Origin: JANNOG01 sp031398915
GTDB taxonomy: Bacteria > Actinomycetota > Actinomycetes > Actinomycetales > JBBAYJ01
Direction: 5' to 3'
Assembly (NCBI GenBank): GCA_031398915.1
Contig: JANNOG010000017.1
Coordinates: 15,225-79,224 of the forward strand
DNA length: 64,000 nt
Position numbers and translations under genes: made by a program. Position 1 is the first letter of the stretch. Every line of letters begins with the position of its first letter. This document shows positions 26,450 through 34,435 of the stretch, in pieces. The notes under the pieces were generated by a model. That model did not search any database. It had not been told where the DNA came from and was given only the letters and a program-made list of their open reading frames with translations.

Positions 26450-27874
26450 ATGGTGTTTTTTGGACGTGAGCGGGAGCTGGGACGACTCACCCAGCATCTC
26501 GATCTCCGCCACGGCCTGGCCCGGGCCGTCATCGTGTCGGGGCGCCGCAGGGTCGGCAAGTCCCGACTGGTCGAGGAGTTCTGTCGGCGCTCGACGCTGC
26601 CGTACGTGGTGTACCAGGCCACCCGCGGCCGCAACCCGGACGCCGAGCGTCGGGACTTCCTCCGGGCAGTGGCGCGCTCGTCACTGCCTGGCGCCGAACT
26701 CCTGTCTGGGGTGTCCGTCGCCGACTGGACGCAAGCGTTGCGCTCGATTGCAGTCGCGCTGTCACCACGCACTCCCGCCCTCCTCGTGCTCGACGAGGTG
26801 CCGTGGCTCGTCGAGCGGGACCCCGAGTTCGAAGGGGCACTGCAGACCGCCTGGGACCGCCACCTGTCGACCCTGCCGCTCGGCCTCATCCTGGTAGGTA
26901 GCGACGTCTCGGTGATGACCGGCATGCAGGCGCCCACTCGCGCGTTCTTCGGCCGGGCCGCGCCCATGCGGGTGGACCCGCTCACGGTGGCCGACGTCGC
27001 CGACATGACCGGCCTCGTCTCGGCTGATGCGATCGACGCAGCGCTGATCACCGGTGGCTACCCCGAGATCGTGAACGCCTGGGTACCCGGACAATCGCCA
27101 CTGGATTACGTCGCGCAGGCGCTGGAGACGCCGCTTTCGCCATTGATGGTCGCGGGAGAGCTGTCGTTGCTCAGCGAGTTTCCTGACGTATCGCGGGCTC
27201 GCGCGGTCCTCGAAGCGGTCGGCAGTGGTGAACGCTCGTTCTCGGGGATAGCGGGCCGCGCCGGAGGGGACACAAACGTCGCCTCCGGCACGCTGGCGCC
27301 GATACTCAAGAGTCTGGTGACCAAAGGGGTGTTGGTTGCCGATAGTCCGTTGTCCACGTCCGCCGACACGAAGAATCGCCGCTATCGGATAGCCGATCCG
27401 TACCTACGCTTCTGGCTCCGGTTCCTCGACCGAAGCATCCCGCTCGTGGAACGGGGGCGAGGGGACCTGGTCATGAATGCCGTCCGCGCAGGCTGGTCCG
27501 CCTGGCGCGGTCGGGCGGTCGAACCGTTCGTCCGCGACAGTGTGGTGCGCCTTGTGAGCACGACCGATTGGGCGTCGACCGTGGCGGTCGGCGGCTGGTG
27601 GAATCGGCAGAACAATCCCGAGATCGACCTCGTGGGGGCGGATCGTGCGCACGTCGCCCGTGCGGTCACATTTCTCGGCTCGATCAAGTGGCGAACCGAC
27701 TCGCCCTTCGACGGGCGCGACCGCGACGCGCTGGTCCGAGACTCTGCTGCCGTGCCGGGGAGCACGGCCCAGACACCGCTCGTGGCGGTCTCACGGGCCG
27801 GCGTCGTACCTGGTCTGGATCTTGCGACACGGTGGGGTCCAGACGATCTGGTCGGCGCCTGGCGGGCCGGATAG
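26450..27874 (+). CDS. ATPase_2-type ATPase with C-terminal DUF234 domain
   Basis: A 474-residue protein. The start ATG 26450 gives MVFFGRERELGRL, the usual beginning of the archaeal-ATPase-like family, and fits the leaderless promoter. Walker A is GRRRVGKS (31-38), Walker B ALLVLDEVPWLV (about 112-123), and ITGGYPEIVNAW is the characteristic GGxPE-type motif. A winged-helix region (about 230-310) precedes the DUF234 domain, with YRIADPYLRFWLRF and NNPEIDLVGAD, a possible PD-(D/E)XK-like fold. The biological role of this family in bacteria is unsettled. The gene looks like an accessory insertion between rmlD and the TIGR03089 gene. Confidence 0.85.
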   Translation: MVFFGRERELGRLTQHLDLRHGLARAVIVSGRRRVGKSRLVEEFCRRSTLPYVVYQATRGRNPDAERRDFLRAVARSSLPGAELLSGVSVADWTQALRSIAVALSPRTPALLVLDEVPWLVERDPEFEGALQTAWDRHLSTLPLGLILVGSDVSVMTGMQAPTRAFFGRAAPMRVDPLTVADVADMTGLVSADAIDAALITGGYPEIVNAWVPGQSPLDYVAQALETPLSPLMVAGELSLLSEFPDVSRARAVLEAVGSGERSFSGIAGRAGGDTNVASGTLAPILKSLVTKGVLVADSPLSTSADTKNRRYRIADPYLRFWLRFLDRSIPLVERGRGDLVMNAVRAGWSAWRGRAVEPFVRDSVVRLVSTTDWASTVAVGGWWNRQNNPEIDLVGADRAHVARAVTFLGSIKWRTDSPFDGRDRDALVRDSAAVPGSTAQTPLVAVSRAGVVPGLDLATRWGPDDLVGAWRAG

Positions 27875-27922
27875 CCACCGCGAAGTTGCATGCCACGAGT
27901 GGACATCGAGCGGGGGCACGGC

Positions 27923-28582
27923 TCATCCAACAGACTCAGTCTCGGTGACCCGCGCTACGGTCGTTGCATCCAGACCGTCGTGCCAGACCACGGACCCTCC
28001 GCCGGACCAGATGGCCAGCAGGTCCCTGGCGCTGGCCTCAGGGCCGACGAGTTCGCGGCCTCGCCGGGTGCTTGATGCCAGCACCTCGGTGCCTGTCCAC
28101 GAGCGCCCGGCGAGGACGAGGGCTGGTCCGCTGAGATCGGCTGCCGGTGCGGGCTGATCGGGGAAGGCCGGGACGGCGGCGGCGAAGTCGGTGGCGCCCG
28201 TCGGGAGGGGGTCAACCCGCCGCGCCAGGCTTGCGACGGGGACGACGACGAGGGCGTCGCCCGTCACGACACCGGTCATCGCCGTCCGACGGTCGGCTCG
28301 GGCCACGACCGCCGACGCGGGGGCGCCGTCGGTGACGGTCAGGCCGTTGCGCCACGCCGCGAACCACACCAGCGGTGCTCGCCAATCCGGGCCGAGGTCC
28401 ACCAGAACCCGCTCACCGGGCTGCAGGTCCAGATCGGTGAGCAGGTGGGAGCACTTGGCGATCCACTGCGCGAAGACCCTACCGGTGAGGTCGATCCGCT
28501 CACCCGAGGTCGAGTACCACGTGAGGACCGGTCCAGGACGAGCGGCCAGGTCGGTGAGGAGGACGTCGAACGCGTTCGGCAT
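27923..28582 (-). CDS. TIGR03089 family protein
   Basis: A 219-residue protein resembling a small fragment of AMP-forming acyl/aryl-CoA synthetases: DLTGRVFAQWIAKCSHLL, PGERVLVDLGPDWRAPLVWFAAWRNG and a C-terminal DLLAIWSGGGSVVWHDG. The adenylation core P-loop and C-terminal half are absent, so catalysis is doubtful. This matches the actinobacterial TIGR03089 group, conserved near rmlD/wbbL/manB in mycolata but of unknown function. ATG 28582 follows TAGCGT by seven bases. Confidence 0.8.
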   Translation of the reverse strand: MPNAFDVLLTDLAARPGPVLTWYSTSGERIDLTGRVFAQWIAKCSHLLTDLDLQPGERVLVDLGPDWRAPLVWFAAWRNGLTVTDGAPASAVVARADRRTAMTGVVTGDALVVVPVASLARRVDPLPTGATDFAAAVPAFPDQPAPAADLSGPALVLAGRSWTGTEVLASSTRRGRELVGPEASARDLLAIWSGGGSVVWHDGLDATTVARVTETESVG

Positions 28583-28589
28583 ACCGGTG

Positions 28590-28595
28590 ACGCTA
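28590..28595 (-). promoter_or_regulatory. -10 element of the TIGR03089 gene
   Basis: Minus-strand TAGCGT, seven bases, ATG at 28582. Confidence 0.45.
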
Positions 28596-28642
28596 GGCCC
28601 GGGAGCCGGTTGGCGGTCATCGTCCCAAGCCCCACGCCTGCG

Positions 28643-28648
28643 TAAGCT
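28643..28648 (+). promoter_or_regulatory. -10 element, leaderless start of the Uma2 gene
   Basis: TAAGCT, six bases, ATG at 28655. Confidence 0.5.
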
Positions 28649-28654
28649 TGGCCT

Positions 28655-29239
28655 ATGAGTGTCGAGTCCGCCCAGCACGATGGTGAGATCGTCATCGAGC
28701 CGCTGACTCGCGAGCTGTACGACGCACTGGTGGGGACCGGCAAGCTCGACGGGGTGCCGGTCGAGTTGCTGGACGGTGAGCTGGTTCGCATGAGCCCGCA
28801 GGGCTGGCCGCATCGCAGCACGATCTCTCGGCTCGCGCGCGTGCTCGACAGGGCAATGTTCGAGGCCCTTGGCGACAGCTATTGGGTTGAGCAGGAGAAG
28901 CCGTTCGCGGCCGGCCCGGTCAGCGAACCCGAGCCGGACTTGGCCGTCGTGGACGCCGACCAGATCCTCCGCGGTACCGACCATCCGGGCACCGCGCATC
29001 TGATCGTCGAGGTCTCCGAGAGCAGTCGCCGCGTCGACCTGGTCCGCAAGCCACCCATCTACGCCGCAGCGGGCGTTCCGCTGTACTGGGTCGTCGACGT
29101 CACTGCCCGGCAGGTGATCGTCCACAGTCGACCCGTCACCCACCCCACCGCGGGATATGACGCGGTCGAGGTGGTGTCCGCGACCGGCTCGCTGAGCGTC
29201 CTCGGTGTGACGATCGCGGTGCCCGACTTCCTGGCCTGA
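28655..29239 (+). CDS. Uma2 (DUF820) family PD-(D/E)XK-fold protein
   Basis: A 194-residue protein with the Uma2 pattern: YDALVGTGKLDGVPVELLDG at the N-terminus, SEPEPDLAVVD (Asp95), HLIVEVSESS (Glu119) and RKPPIYAAAGVPLYWVVD (Lys132), giving the D-ExV-K arrangement of the restriction-endonuclease-like fold. The cellular function of this widespread family is unknown. It stands alone between two convergent/divergent neighbours with its own leaderless promoter. Confidence 0.88.
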   Translation: MSVESAQHDGEIVIEPLTRELYDALVGTGKLDGVPVELLDGELVRMSPQGWPHRSTISRLARVLDRAMFEALGDSYWVEQEKPFAAGPVSEPEPDLAVVDADQILRGTDHPGTAHLIVEVSESSRRVDLVRKPPIYAAAGVPLYWVVDVTARQVIVHSRPVTHPTAGYDAVEVVSATGSLSVLGVTIAVPDFLA

Positions 29240-29309
29240 GCAGACCGCACTGGGCGCTGGGTGTTCACCACCGCGAGCCCCCGCCGGTGCCCGGTAGTCT
29301 GCTGCGTCG

Positions 29310-30275
29310 ATGACCACCCTCAGCGACACCTCCGACCTCGGCGTCTCCGTCGTCACGTCACCTGACGTACCCGTCGTGAACAGCGTGGCGGTGGCAGCGT
29401 CGATCATCCTGCCCTGCTTCAACGAGGAGGGGCACGTCGTCGCCGAGATCGAACGGATCACGGCCGCGCTCGACGCCGACGGGATGACGTACGAGCTCAT
29501 CGTTGTCGACGACGCCTCCACCGACGCGACACTGGCGGCGGTCGAGGCCGTGGCCGCCCGGTTCCCGGCGATGCGGATCATGGCGATGCGACGGAACGGG
29601 GGATCGGGTACCTCACGGCGCCTCGGCACCCAGGCGGCCCGCGGCGAGGTCGTGGTGTGGACCGACGCCGACATGACCTACCCGAACGAGCGGATCCCCG
29701 AGCTGGTCCGGATGCTCCTCGACGACCCCACCTACGACCAGGTGGTCGGTGCCCGGACCTCTGAGCAGGGCACCCACCGCTGGGCGCGAGTCCCGGCGAA
29801 GTGGCTGATCCGTCGACTGGCGGAACGGTTGACGAACGAGCGGATCCCCGACCTCAACTCGGGCCTGCGGGCGTTCCGGCGCGAGGTCGCGCTGCCGTAC
29901 CTGCGGCTGCTGCCCGCCGGTTTCAGCTGCGTCACGACGATCACCATCGCGTTCCTGGCCAACCACCACGACATCCGCTACGTCCCGATCACGTATGCCA
30001 AGCGGGCCGGGCGCAGCAAATTCGCCTTCGGTGCCGACGCCTACCGGTACGTACTGCAGGTACTGCGGATGGTGATGTACTTCGACCCGCTCCGGGTCCT
30101 CATGCCGGTCGCGCTCGCCCTGTTGGGCCTCGGATTCGTCAAGCTGGTGGTCGACCAGTTCCGCGACCTGTTCGGTCTGGCGGCGAACACCGTGCTGATC
30201 ATCCTGTCCGGCCTGATCATCGCCTCGATGGCATTGCTGGCCGACCTGGTCGTCCGCTCGCGCGAACCCACCTGA
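29310..30275 (+). CDS. DPM1-like GT2 glycosyltransferase with C-terminal membrane helices
   Basis: A 321-residue protein: SIILPCFNEEGHVVAEI, LIVVDDASTDATLAAVE, VVWTDADMTYPNERI (DXD) and PDLNSGLRAFRREV mark the catalytic domain (about 30-240). Two helices at the C-terminus (about 258-315) anchor it. Expected role: transfer of a hexose from a nucleotide sugar to polyprenyl phosphate at the inner face of the membrane. A UPF0104 membrane protein follows 43 bases downstream, a common pairing. TAGTCT lies nine bases before ATG 29310. Confidence 0.87.
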   Translation: MTTLSDTSDLGVSVVTSPDVPVVNSVAVAASIILPCFNEEGHVVAEIERITAALDADGMTYELIVVDDASTDATLAAVEAVAARFPAMRIMAMRRNGGSGTSRRLGTQAARGEVVVWTDADMTYPNERIPELVRMLLDDPTYDQVVGARTSEQGTHRWARVPAKWLIRRLAERLTNERIPDLNSGLRAFRREVALPYLRLLPAGFSCVTTITIAFLANHHDIRYVPITYAKRAGRSKFAFGADAYRYVLQVLRMVMYFDPLRVLMPVALALLGLGFVKLVVDQFRDLFGLAANTVLIILSGLIIASMALLADLVVRSREPT

Positions 30276-30318
30276 GCGGCAGCGACCTCGGCGTGGGCGG
30301 GTTGTCGGAGGGACGCGG

Positions 30319-31278
30319 GTGAGTCGCGTCGAGCGCGTCATGTCGCTGGCGCAGCGGCTGTCGGCGTCGCGGACCTTCCAGGTGGGATTCGTGCTGACCG
30401 CCGTGGCCGGGGCGGCGGTGGCCATCGTGCTCGACCGCGAATCGTTCGTGGCGGCGGCCCGAGAGCTGGGTGCGGCCCCACTGCTGGCGGCGCTGGGCTT
30501 CACGGTGGTCAACGTCCTGGCGGCGGCCCAGGCATGGCGGACCGTACTGGCGGACCTGGGCAGTGCACTCGACGTCCGCACCGCGTTTCGGGTGTTCCTG
30601 GTGGGGTCGTTGGGCAAGTACCTGCCCGGCAGCGTCTGGTTCCTGATCGCGCAGATGGAATTGGCGGCGCGATACGGCGTGCCCCGCCCTCGTGCCGCAT
30701 CGGCGTCGGTGGTGACGCTGGTCCTGACGGTGGCCACAGCCCTCATGGCGTCGCTGGCCATCATCCCGTTCGCGCCCGGCGCGCTGCCGCCGTACCTGGG
30801 CTGGGTCCAACTGCTGTTGCCGTTGCTGGTCGTCGCGTTGTACCCGCCGCTGCTCAACGGCACCCTCAACCGGGCGCTGGGCCGACTGGGCAGGCCCGCA
30901 CTCGAGCACGAGGTGTCCGGGCTGGGCACGCTGCGCGCCGTGCTGTGGTCACTGACGTCGTGGCTGGCCATCGGCGCCCAGGTGGCCGTGCTGGCGATCA
31001 CGGTCGGAGCACCGTTCGAGGGTCGGACCGTGGCGCTGTGTCTGGGCGGGTACGCGCTGGCGTGGGCGCTCGGGTTCGCGACCGTGATCGCCCCGGCGGG
31101 GGCCGGCGCCCGAGAGGCCGTCCTGCTGCTGGTCCTCGCCGCAGTGCTGTCGCCGGGCAGCGCGCTGGTGGTCGTCCTGGTCTCGCGGTTGCTGCTGACC
31201 CTGTCCGATCTCGCCCTGGCGGGGGCGTTCGGAGTCAGGCTGGCGGGTTCGGGTGCACCCGAGGGTGAGGTGGCATGA
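30319..31278 (+). CDS. LPG synthase-like (UPF0104) integral membrane protein
   Basis: A 319-residue polytopic protein sharing the family motif VGSLGKYLPGSVWFLIAQ (about residues 92-109) and PAGAGAREAVLLLVL with the protein at 22395. About eight helices. GTG 30319 follows GGAGGG at a suitable distance. Pairing with the DPM1-like GT2 suggests it handles or flips the polyprenyl-phosphate sugar; this is inference. The stop overlaps the next start as ATGA. Confidence 0.82.
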   Translation: MSRVERVMSLAQRLSASRTFQVGFVLTAVAGAAVAIVLDRESFVAAARELGAAPLLAALGFTVVNVLAAAQAWRTVLADLGSALDVRTAFRVFLVGSLGKYLPGSVWFLIAQMELAARYGVPRPRAASASVVTLVLTVATALMASLAIIPFAPGALPPYLGWVQLLLPLLVVALYPPLLNGTLNRALGRLGRPALEHEVSGLGTLRAVLWSLTSWLAIGAQVAVLAITVGAPFEGRTVALCLGGYALAWALGFATVIAPAGAGAREAVLLLVLAAVLSPGSALVVVLVSRLLLTLSDLALAGAFGVRLAGSGAPEGEVA

Positions 31279-32252
31279 CCGACGCCACCGGTGAGGCCGC
31301 CCCGCGCCACGAGCGCGACTGGTCACCTGGTCGCCCCGTCGACCTGCGTGCCACCGTGGGCACTCTGGTGCGCGGCGGAGGCGACCCCAGCCACCGATTC
31401 AGCCCCGACGGGGCGTTCTGGCGGGCCACCCGGACGCCACAGGGGCCCGGCGTGGTGCGGATCGCCGTCGATGCGTCGGCTGCGCGAGTGTCCGCGTCCG
31501 CCTGGGGACCGGGTGCGGCGTGGCTGTTGGACGGCGTGCCCGAGCTGTTGGGTGAGCGCGACGACGCAGGGGCGGACTTCCGACCGCGCGCCGAACATCC
31601 CAGGCTGGTCGCCGCCCTGCGGGCCCGCCCGCACTGGCGGGTTCCGCGCACCCGAGCGGTGTTCGAGGCGATGTCGAACGCCGTGTTGGAACAGGTCGTC
31701 ACCGGCGGGGAGGCCGCCCGGGCGATCAGGGACCTGGTGCGCCGCTACGGCGAGAGCGCGCCCGGTCCACTGCCACCCGGAGCGACGAGGGCCCTGATGG
31801 TTCCGCCGGAACCGCTGCAGTGGGCACGGATCCCGTCGTGGGAGTGGCTGCGTGCCGGTGTCGAGCAGCGCCGCAGCGCGACCGTGATCCGGGCGGCGCG
31901 GGTGGCAGGGCGATTGGACCAGACCATCGATCGCGCACCCGAACAGGTCGAGGGACTCTTGCGGACGTTGCCCGGCGTGGGCAGGTGGACGGCAGCCGAG
32001 GTGCGCCAGCGCGCCCACGGTGACCCTGACGCCTTCTCGTTCGACGACTTTCATGTCGCACGCAACGTGTCGTGGGGGCTGATCGGCGAGGTGCTCGACG
32101 ACGACGGGTGCGCCGAGCTGATCGAGTGCTACGCGGGCCACCGCTATCGGGTGCAACGCCTGCTCGAGTTGGCCGGGGTGGCGAGGCCGCGTCGTGGGCC
32201 CAAGATGACGCTACCGACGCATACGCCGTCCGCTACCCGGGGCCGGTCCTGA
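31275..32252 (+). CDS. AlkA-like DNA-3-methyladenine glycosylase
   Basis: A 325-residue member of the HhH-GPD superfamily. The helix-hairpin-helix is LLRTLPGVGRWTAAEVRQRA (about residues 228-247), followed by DPDAFSFDDFHVARNV, where an Asp of DD aligns with the AlkA catalytic Asp. The N-terminal part resembles the TBP-like AlkA N domain. It excises alkylated bases in repair. A glycosylase of this kind is a regular neighbour of fbiB in mycolata. It is coupled to the membrane-protein gene and its 3' end overlaps fbiB by 20 bases. Confidence 0.82.
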   Translation: MTDATGEAAPRHERDWSPGRPVDLRATVGTLVRGGGDPSHRFSPDGAFWRATRTPQGPGVVRIAVDASAARVSASAWGPGAAWLLDGVPELLGERDDAGADFRPRAEHPRLVAALRARPHWRVPRTRAVFEAMSNAVLEQVVTGGEAARAIRDLVRRYGESAPGPLPPGATRALMVPPEPLQWARIPSWEWLRAGVEQRRSATVIRAARVAGRLDQTIDRAPEQVEGLLRTLPGVGRWTAAEVRQRAHGDPDAFSFDDFHVARNVSWGLIGEVLDDDGCAELIECYAGHRYRVQRLLELAGVARPRRGPKMTLPTHTPSATRGRS

Positions 32253-33336
32253 GGTCCGTGCCCTCGACCTGAACGTCGAGCCGCTCGGCGGCCGCGGCCG
32301 TGACTATGCGTTCGATCAGGCGGGCCGCGTCGGAGGTGGCGCCATGGATCCGGACGCCGAACCGGCCCCCGCCGAGTGGCCGCACGGCATCGGCCCGGGC
32401 GTCGAGCTGACGCCCGCGTCCACTGAGCCCCACCAGGACCGCCCTGCCGAGGCCGTCCTCCGCCTGCGGCGGCAGGCGCGCCGGTGGGGGCTGCTGCCCG
32501 ACGACCGCCTCGGCTTCGGTCGGGTCGAGGCCGAGGGCGCGATGGACCGCCTCGACGTCACCCAGGCCGAACCAGTCCTCGGCCGGGTCGCGGACCAGGC
32601 GGGCGGCACCGGGACCGTCCTCGACGCCGACGAAGCGACCCAGGCCGCGCACGACGGCCACGGGGATGCCGCTGACCTTGCCCTTGACCAGGTCGGCGGT
32701 GGCCGCGACCTCGTCGGCGAGGGCTCGTACCGTCACGTCCATCCGGCGCCCGTCCGCGTCGGGCAGACCCCGCGCGTCGTCGACCGGCTGCAGGCCGGCA
32801 ACCCCGAGGGCGAAGTCGGTCTGTCCGTCGCGCCACGGCCGACCCGACGTATCGGTGATGACCACGGCCGGGGGATGCGCCACCGACCCGACAGGACTGC
32901 CGGACGGATCAGCGGTGAGGGCGCCCAACGCGGCCCGCAGCCGCCGAGCCTCGCCGTCCGGATCGGCAGGCAACCGCAGGAGGACCCCACTCGGGCCGGT
33001 GTTCGACTCGTCCACCCCGGCGCCTGCCATCACCGGCCCCGAGACCGCACGAACCACCCGGGTGATCCCCCGGGGCGAGCGACGGGCGGCGACCACCCCG
33101 ACCGTGTCGGCGGCCACCGCCAGGTCGCGGTCCGTCGCCGTCAACCCCAGCGCCTTGGACACGATCTTGCTGGAGACGCAGACCACGTCCGTGGGTTCGA
33201 GGATCAGGTCGGCCGCTCGACAGGCGGCCACGACCAGCAGGGCCAGATCGTCCCCGGCGACCACCTCGGCCATTCCACTCAGCCCGACGACCAGCAACGA
33301 GTGGCCGGCCGCCGTCACGTGAGGGGTGCCGCTCAC
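32233..33336 (-). CDS. fbiB: Coenzyme F420-0:L-glutamate ligase FbiB, lacking the nitroreductase domain
   Basis: A 367-residue protein. Residues about 15-250 are the CofE ligase domain: LEPTDVVCVSSKIVSKALG, DTVGVVAARRSPRGITRVVRA, VDESNTGPSGVLLRLP and VVITDTSGRPWRDGQTDFALGV. It adds glutamates to F420-0. The mycobacterial protein continues with a nitroreductase-fold FMN domain of about 200 residues that reduces dehydro-F420-0. Here only about 115 residues follow, without the RRSVRRF or ALAVRGLGSCW type motifs. Start is GTG 33336, overlapping the fbiA stop as GTGA. Confidence 0.88.
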   Translation of the reverse strand: MSGTPHVTAAGHSLLVVGLSGMAEVVAGDDLALLVVAACRAADLILEPTDVVCVSSKIVSKALGLTATDRDLAVAADTVGVVAARRSPRGITRVVRAVSGPVMAGAGVDESNTGPSGVLLRLPADPDGEARRLRAALGALTADPSGSPVGSVAHPPAVVITDTSGRPWRDGQTDFALGVAGLQPVDDARGLPDADGRRMDVTVRALADEVAATADLVKGKVSGIPVAVVRGLGRFVGVEDGPGAARLVRDPAEDWFGLGDVEAVHRALGLDPTEAEAVVGQQPPPARLPPQAEDGLGRAVLVGLSGRGRQLDARADAVRPLGGGRFGVRIHGATSDAARLIERIVTAAAAERLDVQVEGTDLRTGPG

Positions 33337-34286
33337 CGCAGCCCGGCCGCGACCAGCGCGTCGCCGGCGAGGGCGGCGCTCGAGTCCGCGTCGCTCATCA
33401 GCAGCGGGACCCCGACGACGCGCACCCCGGAGAGTCCGGCGGCAACGGTGTCCGCCTCGTCGGCCGGCGCCACCAGCCATGCCGTCAGGAGGTCGGCGTA
33501 CAGCCCGGCGACGCCCGCTGCCGTGACCGCCACGCCGCTCACCCGCAGGCACGTCTCGGCCATACCCCGCACGGCCCGTCCACCGATGATCGGCGAGATG
33601 CCGACGATCGGTGCCGAGGTCGCGCGCAGGGCGGCGCGCATCCCGGGAACGGCGAGGATCGGGCCCACGGACACCACCGGATTACTGGGCGCGATGACGA
33701 CGGCGTCGGTGTCGGTGAGGGCATCGAGGACGCCGGGTGCGGGACGGGCCGAGTCGATTCCGATCAATTCGAAGCGCTCGGGATCGGGTGAGCCGTGCAG
33801 GCGCACCCACCATTCCTGGAAATGGACCGCTCGGGCAGGCGAAGCTTCCTCTTCGGGCAGGACGACATGTGTCTCGACTCGATCGTCTGTCATGGGAATC
33901 AGCCTCACGCCGGGATTCCAGCGCTGGCACAGCCGGTCGGTGATCTCTGACAGTGGCGTGCCCCGGCCGAGCAGGCGGGTTCGGATGACGTGGGTCGCGA
34001 TGTCCCGGTCGCCCAGGGTGAACCAGGTCGGCTCGCCTCCGTAGGCCCGGAACTCCTCGGCGACCGTGAACCTCTCGTCGCTGCGCCCCCACCCCTGCTC
34101 GGTGTGGCTGCCACCACCGAGGGTGTACATGACCGTGTCGAGGTCGGGGCACACCCGCAGACCGTGCAGGGTGATGTCGTCGGCGGTGTTTCCGATGACC
34201 GTGATGTCTGCCTGGGGTTCGGCACGACGCAATCCGGTGAGAAATCGAGCAGCGCCGATCCCGCCCGCCAACACTGTGATTCGCAC
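33333..34286 (-). CDS. fbiA: FbiA, 2-phospholactate (phosphoenolpyruvate) transferase of F420 synthesis
   Basis: A 317-residue CofD-family enzyme that joins the activated lactyl/enolpyruvyl phosphate to Fo. Motifs: ITVLAGGIGAARFLTGL at the N-terminus, NTADDITLHGLRVCPDLDTVMYTL (metal/substrate site), WFTLGDRDIATHV and VIAPSNPVVSVGPIL. The GTG at 34286 is preferred because it gives the usual VxITVLAGG start; ATG 34295 is three codons upstream. A perfect palindrome lies 25 bases upstream. It is divergent from whiB and coupled to fbiB. Confidence 0.94.
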   Translation of the reverse strand: MRITVLAGGIGAARFLTGLRRAEPQADITVIGNTADDITLHGLRVCPDLDTVMYTLGGGSHTEQGWGRSDERFTVAEEFRAYGGEPTWFTLGDRDIATHVIRTRLLGRGTPLSEITDRLCQRWNPGVRLIPMTDDRVETHVVLPEEEASPARAVHFQEWWVRLHGSPDPERFELIGIDSARPAPGVLDALTDTDAVVIAPSNPVVSVGPILAVPGMRAALRATSAPIVGISPIIGGRAVRGMAETCLRVSGVAVTAAGVAGLYADLLTAWLVAPADEADTVAAGLSGVRVVGVPLLMSDADSSAALAGDALVAAGLR

Positions 34287-34310
34287 ACGGAACATCTTGC
34301 CACTCGGCGG

Positions 34311-34329
34311 TTATCACGCACGGTGATAA
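34311..34329. promoter_or_regulatory. 19-bp palindrome in the fbiA-whiB intergenic region
   Basis: TTATCAC-gcacg-GTGATAA is a perfect 7-bp inverted repeat with a 5-base spacer. It is 25 bases from the fbiA start and about 27 bases from the putative whiB -35. It is a good operator for a dimeric repressor such as a GntR or MarR type protein. Confidence 0.55.
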
Positions 34330-34355
34330 GTCGGATACGCCTAGCATGCAACCAC

Positions 34356-34384
34356 TTGACTTCCACGGATGACACGCGTGTAAT
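34356..34384 (+). promoter_or_regulatory. Putative whiB promoter with ACACGCGTGT palindrome
   Basis: TTGACT (34356-34361) and TGTAAT (34379-34384) are separated by 17 bases. A perfect 10-bp palindrome ACACGCGTGT (34372-34381) overlaps the spacer and -10. Transcription would start near 34391, giving a 45-base leader with a GGAGGAGG ribosome site. Confidence 0.45.
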
Positions 34385-34435
34385 TCGCTTGATGCGGTTC
34401 GGTCGGGCCCATCACGAGTGGCGGAGGAGGCGACG

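Noticed and set aside
29613..31310. Long minus-strand open frame over the DPM1-like and UPF0104 genes
   Set aside because: Shadow of two well-supported plus-strand genes; Ser/Thr/Arg-rich translation with no domain features.
32344..34044. Plus-strand open frame of over 500 codons across fbiB and fbiA
   Set aside because: Both enzymes are unmistakable on the minus strand; the plus frame is a GC-driven artefact.
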